Source: Polyangiaceae bacterium (lineage in GTDB: Bacteria; Myxococcota_A; Polyangia; Polyangiales; Polyangiaceae). Taken from it: 64,000 nucleotides of DNA. Positions 34,037-41,870 of the stretch are shown in pieces; the first letter of the stretch is position 1, and each line of letters opens with the position of its first letter. The position numbers were made by a program, and so were the translations under genes. The DNA is taken from positions 744,001 to 808,000 of the forward strand of contig JAWKRG010000004.1 of NCBI GenBank assembly GCA_041389725.1. The letters run 5' to 3'. The notes beneath the pieces are model-generated. The model did not search any database. It was not told where the DNA came from and saw only the letters and a program-made list of their open reading frames with translations.

Positions 34037-35209
34037 CTAGCGAGTCGGCGATTTAGGCCGAGAAACGGGCCGAGCCTTGGCCTGCTGGGGGCCGGGCTGG
34101 AGCGACAGGGTGGCCCGGCGGTACTTGCCCCCACCGAGGATCAGCAGCTCCACGCTGTCCCCCACGGCCCGGCGGTTGATGGCGTCGGCCAGGGCCTCGG
34201 GCGTCAGAACAGGTACTCCGTCGATGGCGACGATCACGTCGGACTTGCTCGCATCGCGTCCGCCTTTGAGCCCCGCCGCGGCGGCCGAGCTGCGCGGATG
34301 CACGGAGAGCACGCGCACACCGCGCGCCGGACCGGAGTCCTCCGCAGCGCCTTGGATCCCTAGCCACGGTGCTGGCGGCACTGCGTTGGCGGGCACCGTA
34401 CGCAAGAACGCTTTGATGGCTGGGGTCGGCACGCCGTAGGGCACGCGCGCGCAATTCTGATTCGGGACTGGGGCGCACGCGCGCGCGACGACGGCGACCA
34501 CGTCACCCTTGTCGTCGAGGATGGGGCTGCCCACGTCAGTGCTCTTGAGACGACTCGATAGCTCGAGGGCGTCGTTCAAGAGTTCGTTGTCACCACCGAC
34601 CAGCGTGCGCGCTCCCTTGATGATGGTGCGTGCCGGTGCGAGCTCCTTCGCACTGATGACGCTGTAGGTGCGCAGTTGGCTCCCCAAGTCCGTCGCTGTA
34701 CTGCGTGACGCGCGGAGGCCCTTCTTCCAACGACCGTTCTGCGGAATCAACAGCGCGAGATCCCAAGCGCGATCCGTGTGCCCCACTTTGACTCGCGCCA
34801 CGCTGCCATCTGCAAAGCGTGCATCCACGTTGTTGCCGTGTCCCAGGGGCGAGAGCGCGGTGAGGATGCGGCCATCGCCCGCGAGCACCGTGCCGAGGCC
34901 GAGCACCTTGCCCCCGCGCTCCAGGGTCACCACTCCGTCCCGGGCCTTCTCCACTTTGCTCTTGGGAGCGCCATCGTGATCCGTGATGCCGTCCAGGCTG
35001 GCGTCAGCGGCCTGGTCCGCGGCATTCGCAGCGGTGCGGGCAGCCTGGGCGGCCGACCTCGCGGCCTCCCCCTGGCCTGGAGCCGACTGGGCCCAGGTTG
35101 GCGCGCTCAGGGTGAGCGCAAACAGCGCCACCCCCACGCGTCGACGAATGGTTACACCCCCAGCGTGGCGCTGGCTTCTCGAGAGACGGATTACTTCAAG
35201 AAAAATCAT
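34037..35209 (-). CDS. Secreted HtrA-like trypsin-fold/PDZ protein with degenerate catalytic site
   Basis: 390 residues from ATG 35209, which has GAGAGG seven nt upstream. After a long n-region the signal peptide VALFALTLSAPTWAQ is cleaved. An Ala/Gln-rich helix precedes a trypsin-like domain. The HtrA His position reads ILTALSPLGHG instead of ILTNNHV, the Asp segment is kept (AWDLALLIP), and the GNSGGP serine loop reads STDVGSPIL. A PDZ domain follows (APWLGIQG, GVRVLSVHPRSSAAAAGLKGGRD, VIVAIDGVPV). The fold is retained but His and Ser are missing, so this is probably a non-proteolytic chaperone, scaffold or sensor. Confidence 0.8.
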   Translation of the reverse strand: MIFLEVIRLSRSQRHAGGVTIRRRVGVALFALTLSAPTWAQSAPGQGEAARSAAQAARTAANAADQAADASLDGITDHDGAPKSKVEKARDGVVTLERGGKVLGLGTVLAGDGRILTALSPLGHGNNVDARFADGSVARVKVGHTDRAWDLALLIPQNGRWKKGLRASRSTATDLGSQLRTYSVISAKELAPARTIIKGARTLVGGDNELLNDALELSSRLKSTDVGSPILDDKGDVVAVVARACAPVPNQNCARVPYGVPTPAIKAFLRTVPANAVPPAPWLGIQGAAEDSGPARGVRVLSVHPRSSAAAAGLKGGRDASKSDVIVAIDGVPVLTPEALADAINRRAVGDSVELLILGGGKYRRATLSLQPGPQQAKARPVSRPKSPTR

Positions 35210-35376
35210 GGAAAAACCTCTCACTCGTGCCTCGCAGCACGAGGCGTAGCACGCATTTCTGCAAGAGGCTTGCCGACCCCAGGTGCCCAGGGGAGACGAG
35301 AATCACGCTGGGTTTTGGGTCTCGACGCGCTCCACGCGACCCGTCGCCTCCCGCGTCATCCGCGCGGTCGCCCGAG

Positions 35377-35433
35377 AACGACCCGGTCAAAACGACCCTG
35401 GTTGAAACGACCCTGGTTGAAACGACCTGTTCG
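35377..35433. repeat. Tandem-repeat array A (15-bp period)
   Basis: Two exact copies of AAACGACCCTGGTTG (35390-35404, 35405-35419) are flanked by degenerate copies (35377-35389 and 35420-35433). The core is shared with arrays at 45190-45297 and 48508-48633. Confidence 0.9.
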
Positions 35434-35449
35434 AGAAGAAGTACTCACA

Positions 35450-35471
35450 GGAAGGACGGAAGGACGGAAGG
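35450..35471. repeat. GGAAGGAC octamer tandem repeat
   Basis: GGAAGGAC repeats at 35450-35457 and 35458-35465, followed by a partial third copy. Related GGAAGNNC octamers occur at 62632-62655. Confidence 0.75.
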
Positions 35472-35652
35472 GTTTGGGGGATCGCTGGTGCCCTCCGACG
35501 TCGGTCCGGCCTCGCTGCGCCCTCCCGAACGTGATGGATGATATTCAATTTGCATAAATGCAAACATGAGCCAGTTGCACGCAAATCAGAACGTTGTTTT
35601 CTCAATGATTTCAAGGGTCGCGCTGCGGTGCGGCCCTTGCAGTGCCAGCGGC

Positions 35653-36756
35653 ATGACCAAGGCGGCATGGCTTCTCAGTGGGTTGGCGTTGCTGGCAGGT
35701 TGCCGCGCGGAAGTAGCGGACGCCGGCGGGCCGGACTGGGGCGCGAGCAGCGAAGCCGCCATCGTCGAAGGGACGCCCGACGCCCTTGGCGTAGTGGGGC
35801 TGCTCAACGCCACCACGACGACCCTCTACGTGCTCGACGAGCTGGTGCCCCTCAACCGCAAAGCGGCCGAGAACTTGATTGCGCATCGCAACGGTCCCGA
35901 CGGGATCCTCGGCACCGCCGACGATGATCGCTTTGACGACGTGGCCGAGGTCGACGCGGTTCCCTACGTGGGCCCCGCCGCCCTGGCCAGTCTTCTCGCC
36001 TATGCCGAGCTGAAGGGGTTCGTGCCCCAGGACGGCGACTTGTTGGGCGTGTACGACAACGTGGCGTTCACGGTGAACGAGGCGAATGCGACCCTCGACT
36101 TCGCCAACAGCGCGGAGCCACAAATCCTCGACGAGGCCGTCGGACTCGACAAGCGTGCCGTCGATTCCATTCTCGCAGCGCGCCCGTTGCAGAGCATGCC
36201 TCATCTCGCGAGTCTCTACTTCGTTGGGCATTCTGCGATGTTGAAGCTGCGCGAATATCCAAAGACCCTTCCGCCTCCGGCTCCGACCGGCACCACGGCC
36301 AACGGCATGGATTGCCACGCTCACGAAGAGTGCCAGAGCGGTCTCTGTGCGGGGCTCACCTTGCCCTACTACAGCAATGGCTTCTGCATGGAGGCATGGA
36401 CCGCCAACACGTTCACCAGCGCTGCACCCATGAGCATTCCCGATGATGCGAGTTCCGCCAGCAGCGCGATCGTCGTCAGTGGTCTCGCCACGGTGCCCAT
36501 GGACGTCGTCGTCGATCTGGAGATCGACCACCCGCGCAAACAAGATCTGCGCGTGGTGCTCCATCAGCCCGGCGGCGCCGAGGCCGTCCTGTGGAATCAC
36601 CAAGAAGCGCCGCCAACCCACATCGTGGCGCCGAGTGGCATCGAGGGCGACAACATGGTCAATGGCGAGTGGAGCCTGGAGATCACTGATACGGTCAGCG
36701 GTCAGGCCGGAACCCTGAAGAGCTGGAAGATGTGGATCAGCTCGAACTGGGACTGA
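35653..36756 (+). CDS. Lipoprotein with helix-hairpin-helix-like repeats and P-domain
   Basis: 367 residues from ATG 35653. The signal MTKAAWLLSGLALLAGC ends in a perfect lipobox (LAGC). Residues ~35-210 hold two ComEA-like blocks (LLNATTTTLYVLDELVPLNRKAAENLIAHRN and the parallel ILDEAVGLDKRAVDSILAARP). They look like helix-hairpin-helix or helical-bundle repeats rather than a proven DNA-binding pair. A small Cys motif follows (CHAHEECQSGLCAG), then a C-terminal P-domain (~270-367: SGLATVPMDVVVDLEIDHPR, LRVVLHQPGGAEAVLW, GEWSLEITDTVSGQAGTL). P-domains are beta-sandwiches next to secreted proteases; no protease is fused here. Confidence 0.75.
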   Translation: MTKAAWLLSGLALLAGCRAEVADAGGPDWGASSEAAIVEGTPDALGVVGLLNATTTTLYVLDELVPLNRKAAENLIAHRNGPDGILGTADDDRFDDVAEVDAVPYVGPAALASLLAYAELKGFVPQDGDLLGVYDNVAFTVNEANATLDFANSAEPQILDEAVGLDKRAVDSILAARPLQSMPHLASLYFVGHSAMLKLREYPKTLPPPAPTGTTANGMDCHAHEECQSGLCAGLTLPYYSNGFCMEAWTANTFTSAAPMSIPDDASSASSAIVVSGLATVPMDVVVDLEIDHPRKQDLRVVLHQPGGAEAVLWNHQEAPPTHIVAPSGIEGDNMVNGEWSLEITDTVSGQAGTLKSWKMWISSNWD

Positions 36757-36821
36757 GTCCGCCCGCGTTTCTCCGAGCCTGGCAGACGCGCTATACTTCC
36801 GCTCCTCGGAGCGGAGGGACC

Positions 36822-37919
36822 ATGACCAAGCTAGCCTCGGTATGCATTGCGGTACTGCCACTCTTGGCAATCGCCTGTGGCGAAGACAGCAGCGGCACGA
36901 ACGGTAGCGGTGGCGCGGCCGGGTCGGGCGTCGGTGGCGTCGGAGCCGGCGGCGGCGCAAGCGGCGGGGCGTCCGGCGCGGGCGCAACGTCCAGCGGCGG
37001 CGCTTCGAGCGGCGGAACGGGCGCCGGTGGCGGCAGCGGCGCGGTGCCCACCGTCGGTGGTTGCGGTGTCTTCACTGCCGGTGACGACTGGAACAAGGAC
37101 ATCTCGGGCGAGCCCGTCGACGCCGCGTGGACGACCAAGGTGCAGAACCTGGTCGGCAGCAAGAACCTCCATCCCGACTACGGCAACTCCGGCATGGAGC
37201 AGTACGGCATTCCCATCAACACCGTCCCGCAAGGACAAGCCGCCGTCCCGATCATCTTCGATGACTGGCCAGACGAGAGCGACCCCGGCCCGTATCCCTT
37301 CCCCGGCCCCGGCACGGTGAAGATCGAAGGGGGCACGGCCACCAATTGCAGCGGCGACTGCCATGTGATCGTGGTGCAGCAGGGCACCTGCATGCTCTAC
37401 GAAGGATTCGCCTGCCACCACGAGAGCGATGGCTGGCACTGCGCCAACGGCGCCAAGTGGGATCTCACCAAGGCGAGCTACGGACAGCGCCCGAAGGGCT
37501 GGACGAGCGCCGACGCGGCCGGCTTGGCCATCATGCCTGGGCTGATTCGCTACGATGAGGCCAAAGCGGGGGCAATCAATCACGCCATCCGCTTCACGCT
37601 GCACTGCTCCACCAACAAGTTCGTCGCGCCAGCCACGCATCAAGCGGTGCCCAAGTCCTGCCAGGGCATGGCGGATACTCCCCCGATGGGCCTCCGCGTG
37701 CGTCTCAAGGCCGATTTCGACATCAGCGGCTTCAGCGGTGCGCCCAAGGCGGTGCTCACTGCGATGAAAAAGTACGGCATGATCCTGGCCGACAACGGTT
37801 CGGACTTCTTCTTCCAGGGCGAATCGCACCCCGGGTGGAGCGACGCGGACGTCGAGCCGCTGAAGCAAGTGCCGGTCTCTGCCTTCGAAGTGGTGACCCC
37901 GCCGCCCTTGGAGCCCTAG
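36822..37919 (+). CDS. Gly-linker lipoprotein with a conserved secreted domain of unknown function
   Basis: 365 residues. ATG 36822 follows a strong GGAGGG site, which decides the start against an in-frame codon at 36732. The lipobox is LAIAC, and a ~55-residue Gly/Ser/Ala linker follows. The ~290-residue domain includes FTAGDDWNKDISGEPVD, MEQYGIPINTV, a LAIMPGLIRYDEAKAGAINHAIRFT stretch with invariant-looking acidic and His residues, and GLRVRLKADFDISGFSGAPKAVLTAMKKYG. To my recollection this pattern recurs in actinobacterial and myxobacterial secreted proteins that have no assigned function. Confidence 0.75.
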   Translation: MTKLASVCIAVLPLLAIACGEDSSGTNGSGGAAGSGVGGVGAGGGASGGASGAGATSSGGASSGGTGAGGGSGAVPTVGGCGVFTAGDDWNKDISGEPVDAAWTTKVQNLVGSKNLHPDYGNSGMEQYGIPINTVPQGQAAVPIIFDDWPDESDPGPYPFPGPGTVKIEGGTATNCSGDCHVIVVQQGTCMLYEGFACHHESDGWHCANGAKWDLTKASYGQRPKGWTSADAAGLAIMPGLIRYDEAKAGAINHAIRFTLHCSTNKFVAPATHQAVPKSCQGMADTPPMGLRVRLKADFDISGFSGAPKAVLTAMKKYGMILADNGSDFFFQGESHPGWSDADVEPLKQVPVSAFEVVTPPPLEP

Positions 37920-37943
37920 CCCAACTCACCCATCCGTGATGCG

Positions 37944-39320
37944 CTAGTACCGCTGTCCCGTGGGTGCGCCTTTGAGGGACGCGCCGCCCACGACCGGCGT
38001 GGTCACGATCTGCTCGGAGAGCTCTTTGTACAGCTTGCGCATGCGCGCGAAGACCTCGGGCTCCTTTTTGTGCAGCTCGTTCTTCTCGGCGTAGTCGTCG
38101 CTCACCTTGAACAGCTGAAACCCGTCGTCGTCGCCGAAGACCACGAGCTTGTAGTCACCGTCGATGACGGCTCGGCGTTTGTCCATCAAGTCGGCGCGCG
38201 GCAGATCCACGACCACTGGGCGCGGCGTCGCTTCCGCGCCGAAGACCTCGGGCAGTAGACTCACGCCGCGATAGCCGTCGACGGGAAGATTGAGCAGCTC
38301 CGCGATGGTGGGTGCCAAATCGATGGCGCTGCGGGGCGTCTCGATGCGCCGCGGCTTCGCCTCGGGCACGTAGATGAACAGTGGAACGCGGACCAGGCTC
38401 TCCCACACTTCATAGGCGTGGCGGTAGTGGCCGCGTTCACCGAACCCCTCGCCGTGATCTGCACTGATGATCACGGCGAGATGCTTGCCCCAGGGTTGGG
38501 CCAGGGCCCAATCCACCAGGTCCCCCACCCAGCGATCCGTGAAGTGGACCTCGTTGTCGTAGAGGTCCCGGCGCTTGTTGCCGAAGTCGGGGGACTCCTT
38601 GTGCTTCACGTAGCGGTAGTGGGGATCCAGGAAATGGAAGTAGGCGAAGAAGGGACGCTTGCCGCTGGCGTCCACGTTCTTCGGATCCGACAGCATCTCC
38701 TTGGCCATTGCGTTCAAGCGATCGCTGTTGACGTCTTGCACGCCGGTGTTGTCCAGGAACGTGCCCTTGAGCAGACGGTAGTCGTCGAAGCCTTGGTTCA
38801 CGCCGTAGGGCGGCATGAAGTAGCCGTGACCGTTGCCCGCTAGGGTGCGCACGCCCTTGGCTTGCGCACGCTCGCTGACGAGCTCGTTTTCGTCGTACCA
38901 GCGAGTGAAGAAATATCCATCGCGCTTGAGCTCGCTCGGGTACTTGCCGCACAGAGTTGGGACGACGCTCTTGGCGGTGTAGCTGGAAAGCGAGTAGGAG
39001 CGCGGGTAGAGCGTGGCGCGCTCGGCGAACTTCGTGAGCCAGGGTGCGATGTCACGGGGATAGCCAGCCCAAGGCATGTCCGCGCGCAGCGCATCGATGG
39101 TGATGTACAGCACGTTGTAGGGTGGGGTCGGCGCTGGCGGCTTCGTCACGGTCGGCGTCGGTTCCGCAGCCGCGTTCGAACTCGTGCTGCCGGTCGCCGC
39201 AGAGGGAGGTGGCGCCGTGGGCTGCGGAGTCTCGAGCGGCGCTGTGCTTCCGCCCCGCGCGGTGCCGCACGCCCCCAGCAGTGCAACGGAGCCCAGGCAA
39301 GCTAATGTGCGCAAGTGCAT
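37944..39320 (-). CDS. Sulfatase-family (alkaline-phosphatase superfamily) lipoprotein
   Basis: 458 residues from ATG 39320; the longer frame overlaps rpiA. The signal ends LLGAC (lipobox) and is followed by a Pro/Thr/Ala-rich linker. The PF00884 fold is visible: YITIDALRADMPW (first metal Asp), a SYSLSSYTAKSVVPTLCGKYP nucleophile region, FAYFHFLDPHYRY, and SADHGEGFGERGHYRH (metal site). The FGly motif C/S-x-P-x-R is absent; a Thr in SSYTAKS is at the expected nucleophile place, as in phosphotransferase-type members. It may therefore act on phosphate esters of surface glycans or lipids. The start overlaps rpiA's stop (TGATG). Confidence 0.8.
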   Translation of the reverse strand: MHLRTLACLGSVALLGACGTARGGSTAPLETPQPTAPPPSAATGSTSSNAAAEPTPTVTKPPAPTPPYNVLYITIDALRADMPWAGYPRDIAPWLTKFAERATLYPRSYSLSSYTAKSVVPTLCGKYPSELKRDGYFFTRWYDENELVSERAQAKGVRTLAGNGHGYFMPPYGVNQGFDDYRLLKGTFLDNTGVQDVNSDRLNAMAKEMLSDPKNVDASGKRPFFAYFHFLDPHYRYVKHKESPDFGNKRRDLYDNEVHFTDRWVGDLVDWALAQPWGKHLAVIISADHGEGFGERGHYRHAYEVWESLVRVPLFIYVPEAKPRRIETPRSAIDLAPTIAELLNLPVDGYRGVSLLPEVFGAEATPRPVVVDLPRADLMDKRRAVIDGDYKLVVFGDDDGFQLFKVSDDYAEKNELHKKEPEVFARMRKLYKELSEQIVTTPVVGGASLKGAPTGQRY

Positions 39321-39997
39321 CACGCGCTGCGATCCAAGCGGCGAACGCTGCTTTCGCCGGCCACGAGCACGGTAGACGCGCGGCCGACGAACAGGCCGCT
39401 CTCGACGACTCCAGGCACGTTGGCCAGTGCGGCTTCGAGCCCAGCGGGATCCTCGATTACGCCTGCGGCGAGGTCGTAGATCAGGTTGTTCGCGTCGGTG
39501 CGCACGACAGCGCCATCTTTGACGCGCAGCACCGGTGTGCCAAAGCTTCCAAGAAGCTTGGCCGTGGCGGCATGTCCGAACTCCAGCACCTCCACGGGTA
39601 CTGCCCAGCGCTGCCCGAGTCGCTCGCTCAGCTTGCTCTCGTCCACGACGATCACGTTGCGCTTCGATGCGGCCGCGACGATCTTCTCCCGCGCGTGACA
39701 AGCGCCGCCGCCCTTGATCAAATCCAGAGCGGCGCTGACTTCGTCCGCACCGTCGACGGTCACTTCAATTTCCCATGGGCCTGTCGCGTCGAGTAACGGA
39801 ATGCCCAGGCTCTCGGCCTGGCGCGCGCTCTGCAGACTGGTGGGCACACCCACGAGCTTCCGACCCGCCGCCACCAAGCGACCCACGCCTTCGATGAACA
39901 GCTTGGCCGTTGAGCCCGTGCCGAGCCCGATCACACCACTTTCGGGCAGGAGCTCCAGGGCCGCCTCGGCCGCGCGGCGCTTTGCGTCGTCACTCAT
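39320..39997 (-). CDS. rpiA: Ribose-5-phosphate isomerase A
   Basis: 225 residues, normal for RpiA. Family signatures are all present: GVIGLGTGSTAKLFIEG (phosphate binding), GVPTSLQSARQAESLGIPL, EVTVDGADEV, LIKGGGACHAREKIVA (catalytic acidic/Lys region) and IVVDESKLSERLG. It interconverts ribose-5-phosphate and ribulose-5-phosphate in the pentose phosphate pathway. It is the first gene of a two-gene leftward unit with the sulfatase-like gene, with no obvious functional link. Confidence 0.96.
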   Translation of the reverse strand: MSDDAKRRAAEAALELLPESGVIGLGTGSTAKLFIEGVGRLVAAGRKLVGVPTSLQSARQAESLGIPLLDATGPWEIEVTVDGADEVSAALDLIKGGGACHAREKIVAAASKRNVIVVDESKLSERLGQRWAVPVEVLEFGHAATAKLLGSFGTPVLRVKDGAVVRTDANNLIYDLAAGVIEDPAGLEAALANVPGVVESGLFVGRASTVLVAGESSVRRLDRSA

Positions 39998-40177
39998 GGG
40001 CGCGCATCGAAGGCGGACAGCGTCTCGCGGTCAAGGCGCGCTCTCAGTCGATATCGATATCGCCAGACTTCGCGGTGCCACCTCTGCCCAAGCATGTCGC
40101 GTAGGTGCACGGCCGCTCGTTGCGGAGCGCCTCGAACCGGTCCCGTCGCGCTCCGCTCAGCGCGTGCGCGCGCCAGG

Positions 40178-40199
40178 ATTGTTCCCTTGGATGAACAAT
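40178..40199. promoter_or_regulatory. Inverted repeat upstream of the YceI gene, possible operator
   Basis: ATTGTTC (40178-40184) and GAACAAT (40193-40199) are exact inverted arms with an 8-bp spacer, 55-76 bp before the YceI start. A repeated CATTGCGG follows (40200-40207 and 40218-40225). The divergent alternative target is rpiA, 181 bp away. Confidence 0.5.
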
Positions 40200-40253
40200 G
40201 CATTGCGGATTGAGCCCATTGCGGTCCCTCTGGCTTCGGCCTAGGACCTCCCC

Positions 40254-40952
40254 ATGCTCGACAACCGAATCATTCGTTCCTCTCTATTCCTAGTTCTCTC
40301 TCTGGGCGCTCTGGGCCTCACTGCTTGTGACAAGCAGGACGCGCCGAAGCCCGAGGCGACTCCGCAGCCCGCGAAGACCGAGGCCAAGCCCACGGAAAAG
40401 CCTGCCGAGAAGCCCGCCGACAAGCCGGCCGGTGCAACCGCGGAGCTGAAAGGCAGCTACAAGCTCGACACCGCGCACTCCGTCGTCGTGTTTTCGGCCA
40501 AGCATGCGGGCCTGTCCTGGACCTACGGCAGCTTCAACAAGGTCGACGGCAAGATCACCATCGACGAGGACCTTGCCAAGAGCTCGGTGGAGCTGGACAT
40601 CGACGCCAACAGCCTGTTCACGGCCGTGAAGAAGCGTGATGACCATCTGAAGGGTCCCGACTTCTTCAACACGAAGCAGTTCCCCAACATCACCTTCAAG
40701 AGCAAGGAAATCAAGGCAGATGGTGACAACTACAGCGTCACTGGCGACTTGACTCTCCACGGCGTGACCAAGCCCGTGACGCTCACCATGAACCACGTGG
40801 GCCACGGCGACTTCCCCATGGACAAGTCCTTCCGCGCTGGCTTCGAAGGCACGACCACCATCAAGCGCTCGGAGTTCGACATGAAGAACATGCTCGAAGC
40901 CGCGAGTGACGAGGTGCGCCTGACCATCGCCATCGAAGCGATTCGGCAGTAG
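40254..40952 (+). CDS. YceI-domain lipoprotein
   Basis: 232 residues. The lipobox LTAC is followed by a Lys/Pro/Glu linker with repeated KPAEKPADKPA, then a complete YceI lipocalin-like domain (~65-232): GSYKLDTAHSVVVFSAKHAG, IDANSLFTAVKKRDDHLKGPDFFN, FPNITFKSKEI, YSVTGDLTLHGVTKPVTL and FEGTTTIKRSEFDM. YceI proteins bind polyprenoid or amide-like hydrophobic ligands in the periplasm. The Lys-rich linker is unlike the Gly/Ser linkers of neighbouring lipoproteins. A membrane-protein gene follows after 4 bp. Confidence 0.92.
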   Translation: MLDNRIIRSSLFLVLSLGALGLTACDKQDAPKPEATPQPAKTEAKPTEKPAEKPADKPAGATAELKGSYKLDTAHSVVVFSAKHAGLSWTYGSFNKVDGKITIDEDLAKSSVELDIDANSLFTAVKKRDDHLKGPDFFNTKQFPNITFKSKEIKADGDNYSVTGDLTLHGVTKPVTLTMNHVGHGDFPMDKSFRAGFEGTTTIKRSEFDMKNMLEAASDEVRLTIAIEAIRQ

Positions 40953-40956
40953 GCAC

Positions 40957-41856
40957 ATGACACCGAGCGTGCTGGCCCTGATTGCACTACCGGGCGTCAT
41001 CGCGGCAGTGCTGTGGATCGGGCTGGCACGCTCGAGTGGTCGAATTCCCCTGGTGGAACGCGCCCTGCCCCTGATCGTGGCAGTGGCCTACGCGCCCGCG
41101 CACTTTGCGCTTTTTGGCTTCAACCTCACACCGACGGACGTCACGCACTACTTGCCGCACGTGATGCTGTTGGCGAGCCTGGCTGCCGCCGCGTCGCCGT
41201 CGAGCGCCGCGTGGAGTCGTCGTCTCGCCGTGGTGGCACTGGCCACCGGGGTGGCGAGCTTCGTATTGCTGCGACCCTTGGCGCTGCCTGCGAGCGGCCC
41301 GGCAGATACCAAGATGCTCGGCGGCGCGCTCGCGGTCGCACTGTTGGCAACGCTGGCTTGGCGCGAAGCGAGCAAGGGCGCGAGCCTGACGGCTGGCGCT
41401 GGGATGAGTGCACTCTTGATGCTCTTGGTGGCTGGAGCGTGCACCTTGTCGGGCACGCTGATCCTCGGACAGCTCGCCGGCGCCGGCGTGGCCGCCTTTG
41501 CCGGCCTGCTCGTGGCCAGCCGATTGAGCCGACGGCTGGAGCTGGACGGTTCGACCCTGCTCACGGTCGCGGGGATCTTCTCGGCGGCCTGCGTGATGCT
41601 GGCGCGCTACTACGCAGAGATGCGGCCCGAGGTCGTGTACATCTTGCTGCTCATGCCCGTCGTTGCGTGGACGCTGCAACGGCGCTTGAAACGGCGGCTG
41701 CTGTTGGTGCAGCTCGCGTCCATGTTGCTGATCGGAGGAGCCGCGAGCGCCCGTGCGTTCATGGTGGCGCCCTTGACCGCCAGCGGGGCTAGTGAGACCG
41801 AGTCCAAGCCGGGCGACGCTACGGACACCGACTACGGCTACGGCTACGATCAGTGA
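40957..41856 (+). CDS. Polytopic membrane protein of unknown function
   Basis: 299 residues from ATG, four bp after the YceI gene and probably co-transcribed with it. About eight hydrophobic segments are spread over residues 1-265, followed by an acidic tail ending DTDYGYGYDQ. Loops are short, there are few charged residues within the membrane part, and no transporter signature was recognised. A quinone or isoprenoid link through YceI is only a guess. Confidence 0.65.
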   Translation: MTPSVLALIALPGVIAAVLWIGLARSSGRIPLVERALPLIVAVAYAPAHFALFGFNLTPTDVTHYLPHVMLLASLAAAASPSSAAWSRRLAVVALATGVASFVLLRPLALPASGPADTKMLGGALAVALLATLAWREASKGASLTAGAGMSALLMLLVAGACTLSGTLILGQLAGAGVAAFAGLLVASRLSRRLELDGSTLLTVAGIFSAACVMLARYYAEMRPEVVYILLLMPVVAWTLQRRLKRRLLLVQLASMLLIGGAASARAFMVAPLTASGASETESKPGDATDTDYGYGYDQ

Positions 41857-41870
41857 GCGGGGATCGCGCG

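Larger units (their letters stand above)
35210..35652. other. Divergent intergenic region with two short tandem repeats
   Basis: 443 bp between the HtrA-like gene and the HHH/P-domain lipoprotein. It holds array A (35377-35433) and an octamer repeat (35450-35471), then an AT-richer stretch (35535-35560) likely to contain a promoter. No convincing coding frame. Confidence 0.65.

Noticed and set aside
35611..36987. 458-codon leftward open frame opposite the HHH/P-domain lipoprotein
   Set aside because: Composition artefact with Arg/His-rich nonsense sequence; the forward gene has clear signal and domain features.
39321..39701. 127-residue Arg-rich extension of the sulfatase-like protein
   Set aside because: It is out-of-frame rpiA sequence; ATG 39320 begins a perfect lipoprotein signal.
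40049..40062. CGATATCGATATCG 14-bp palindrome as an operator
   Set aside because: It is a simple GATATC-type repeat far from both flanking starts, and has no supporting half-sites.
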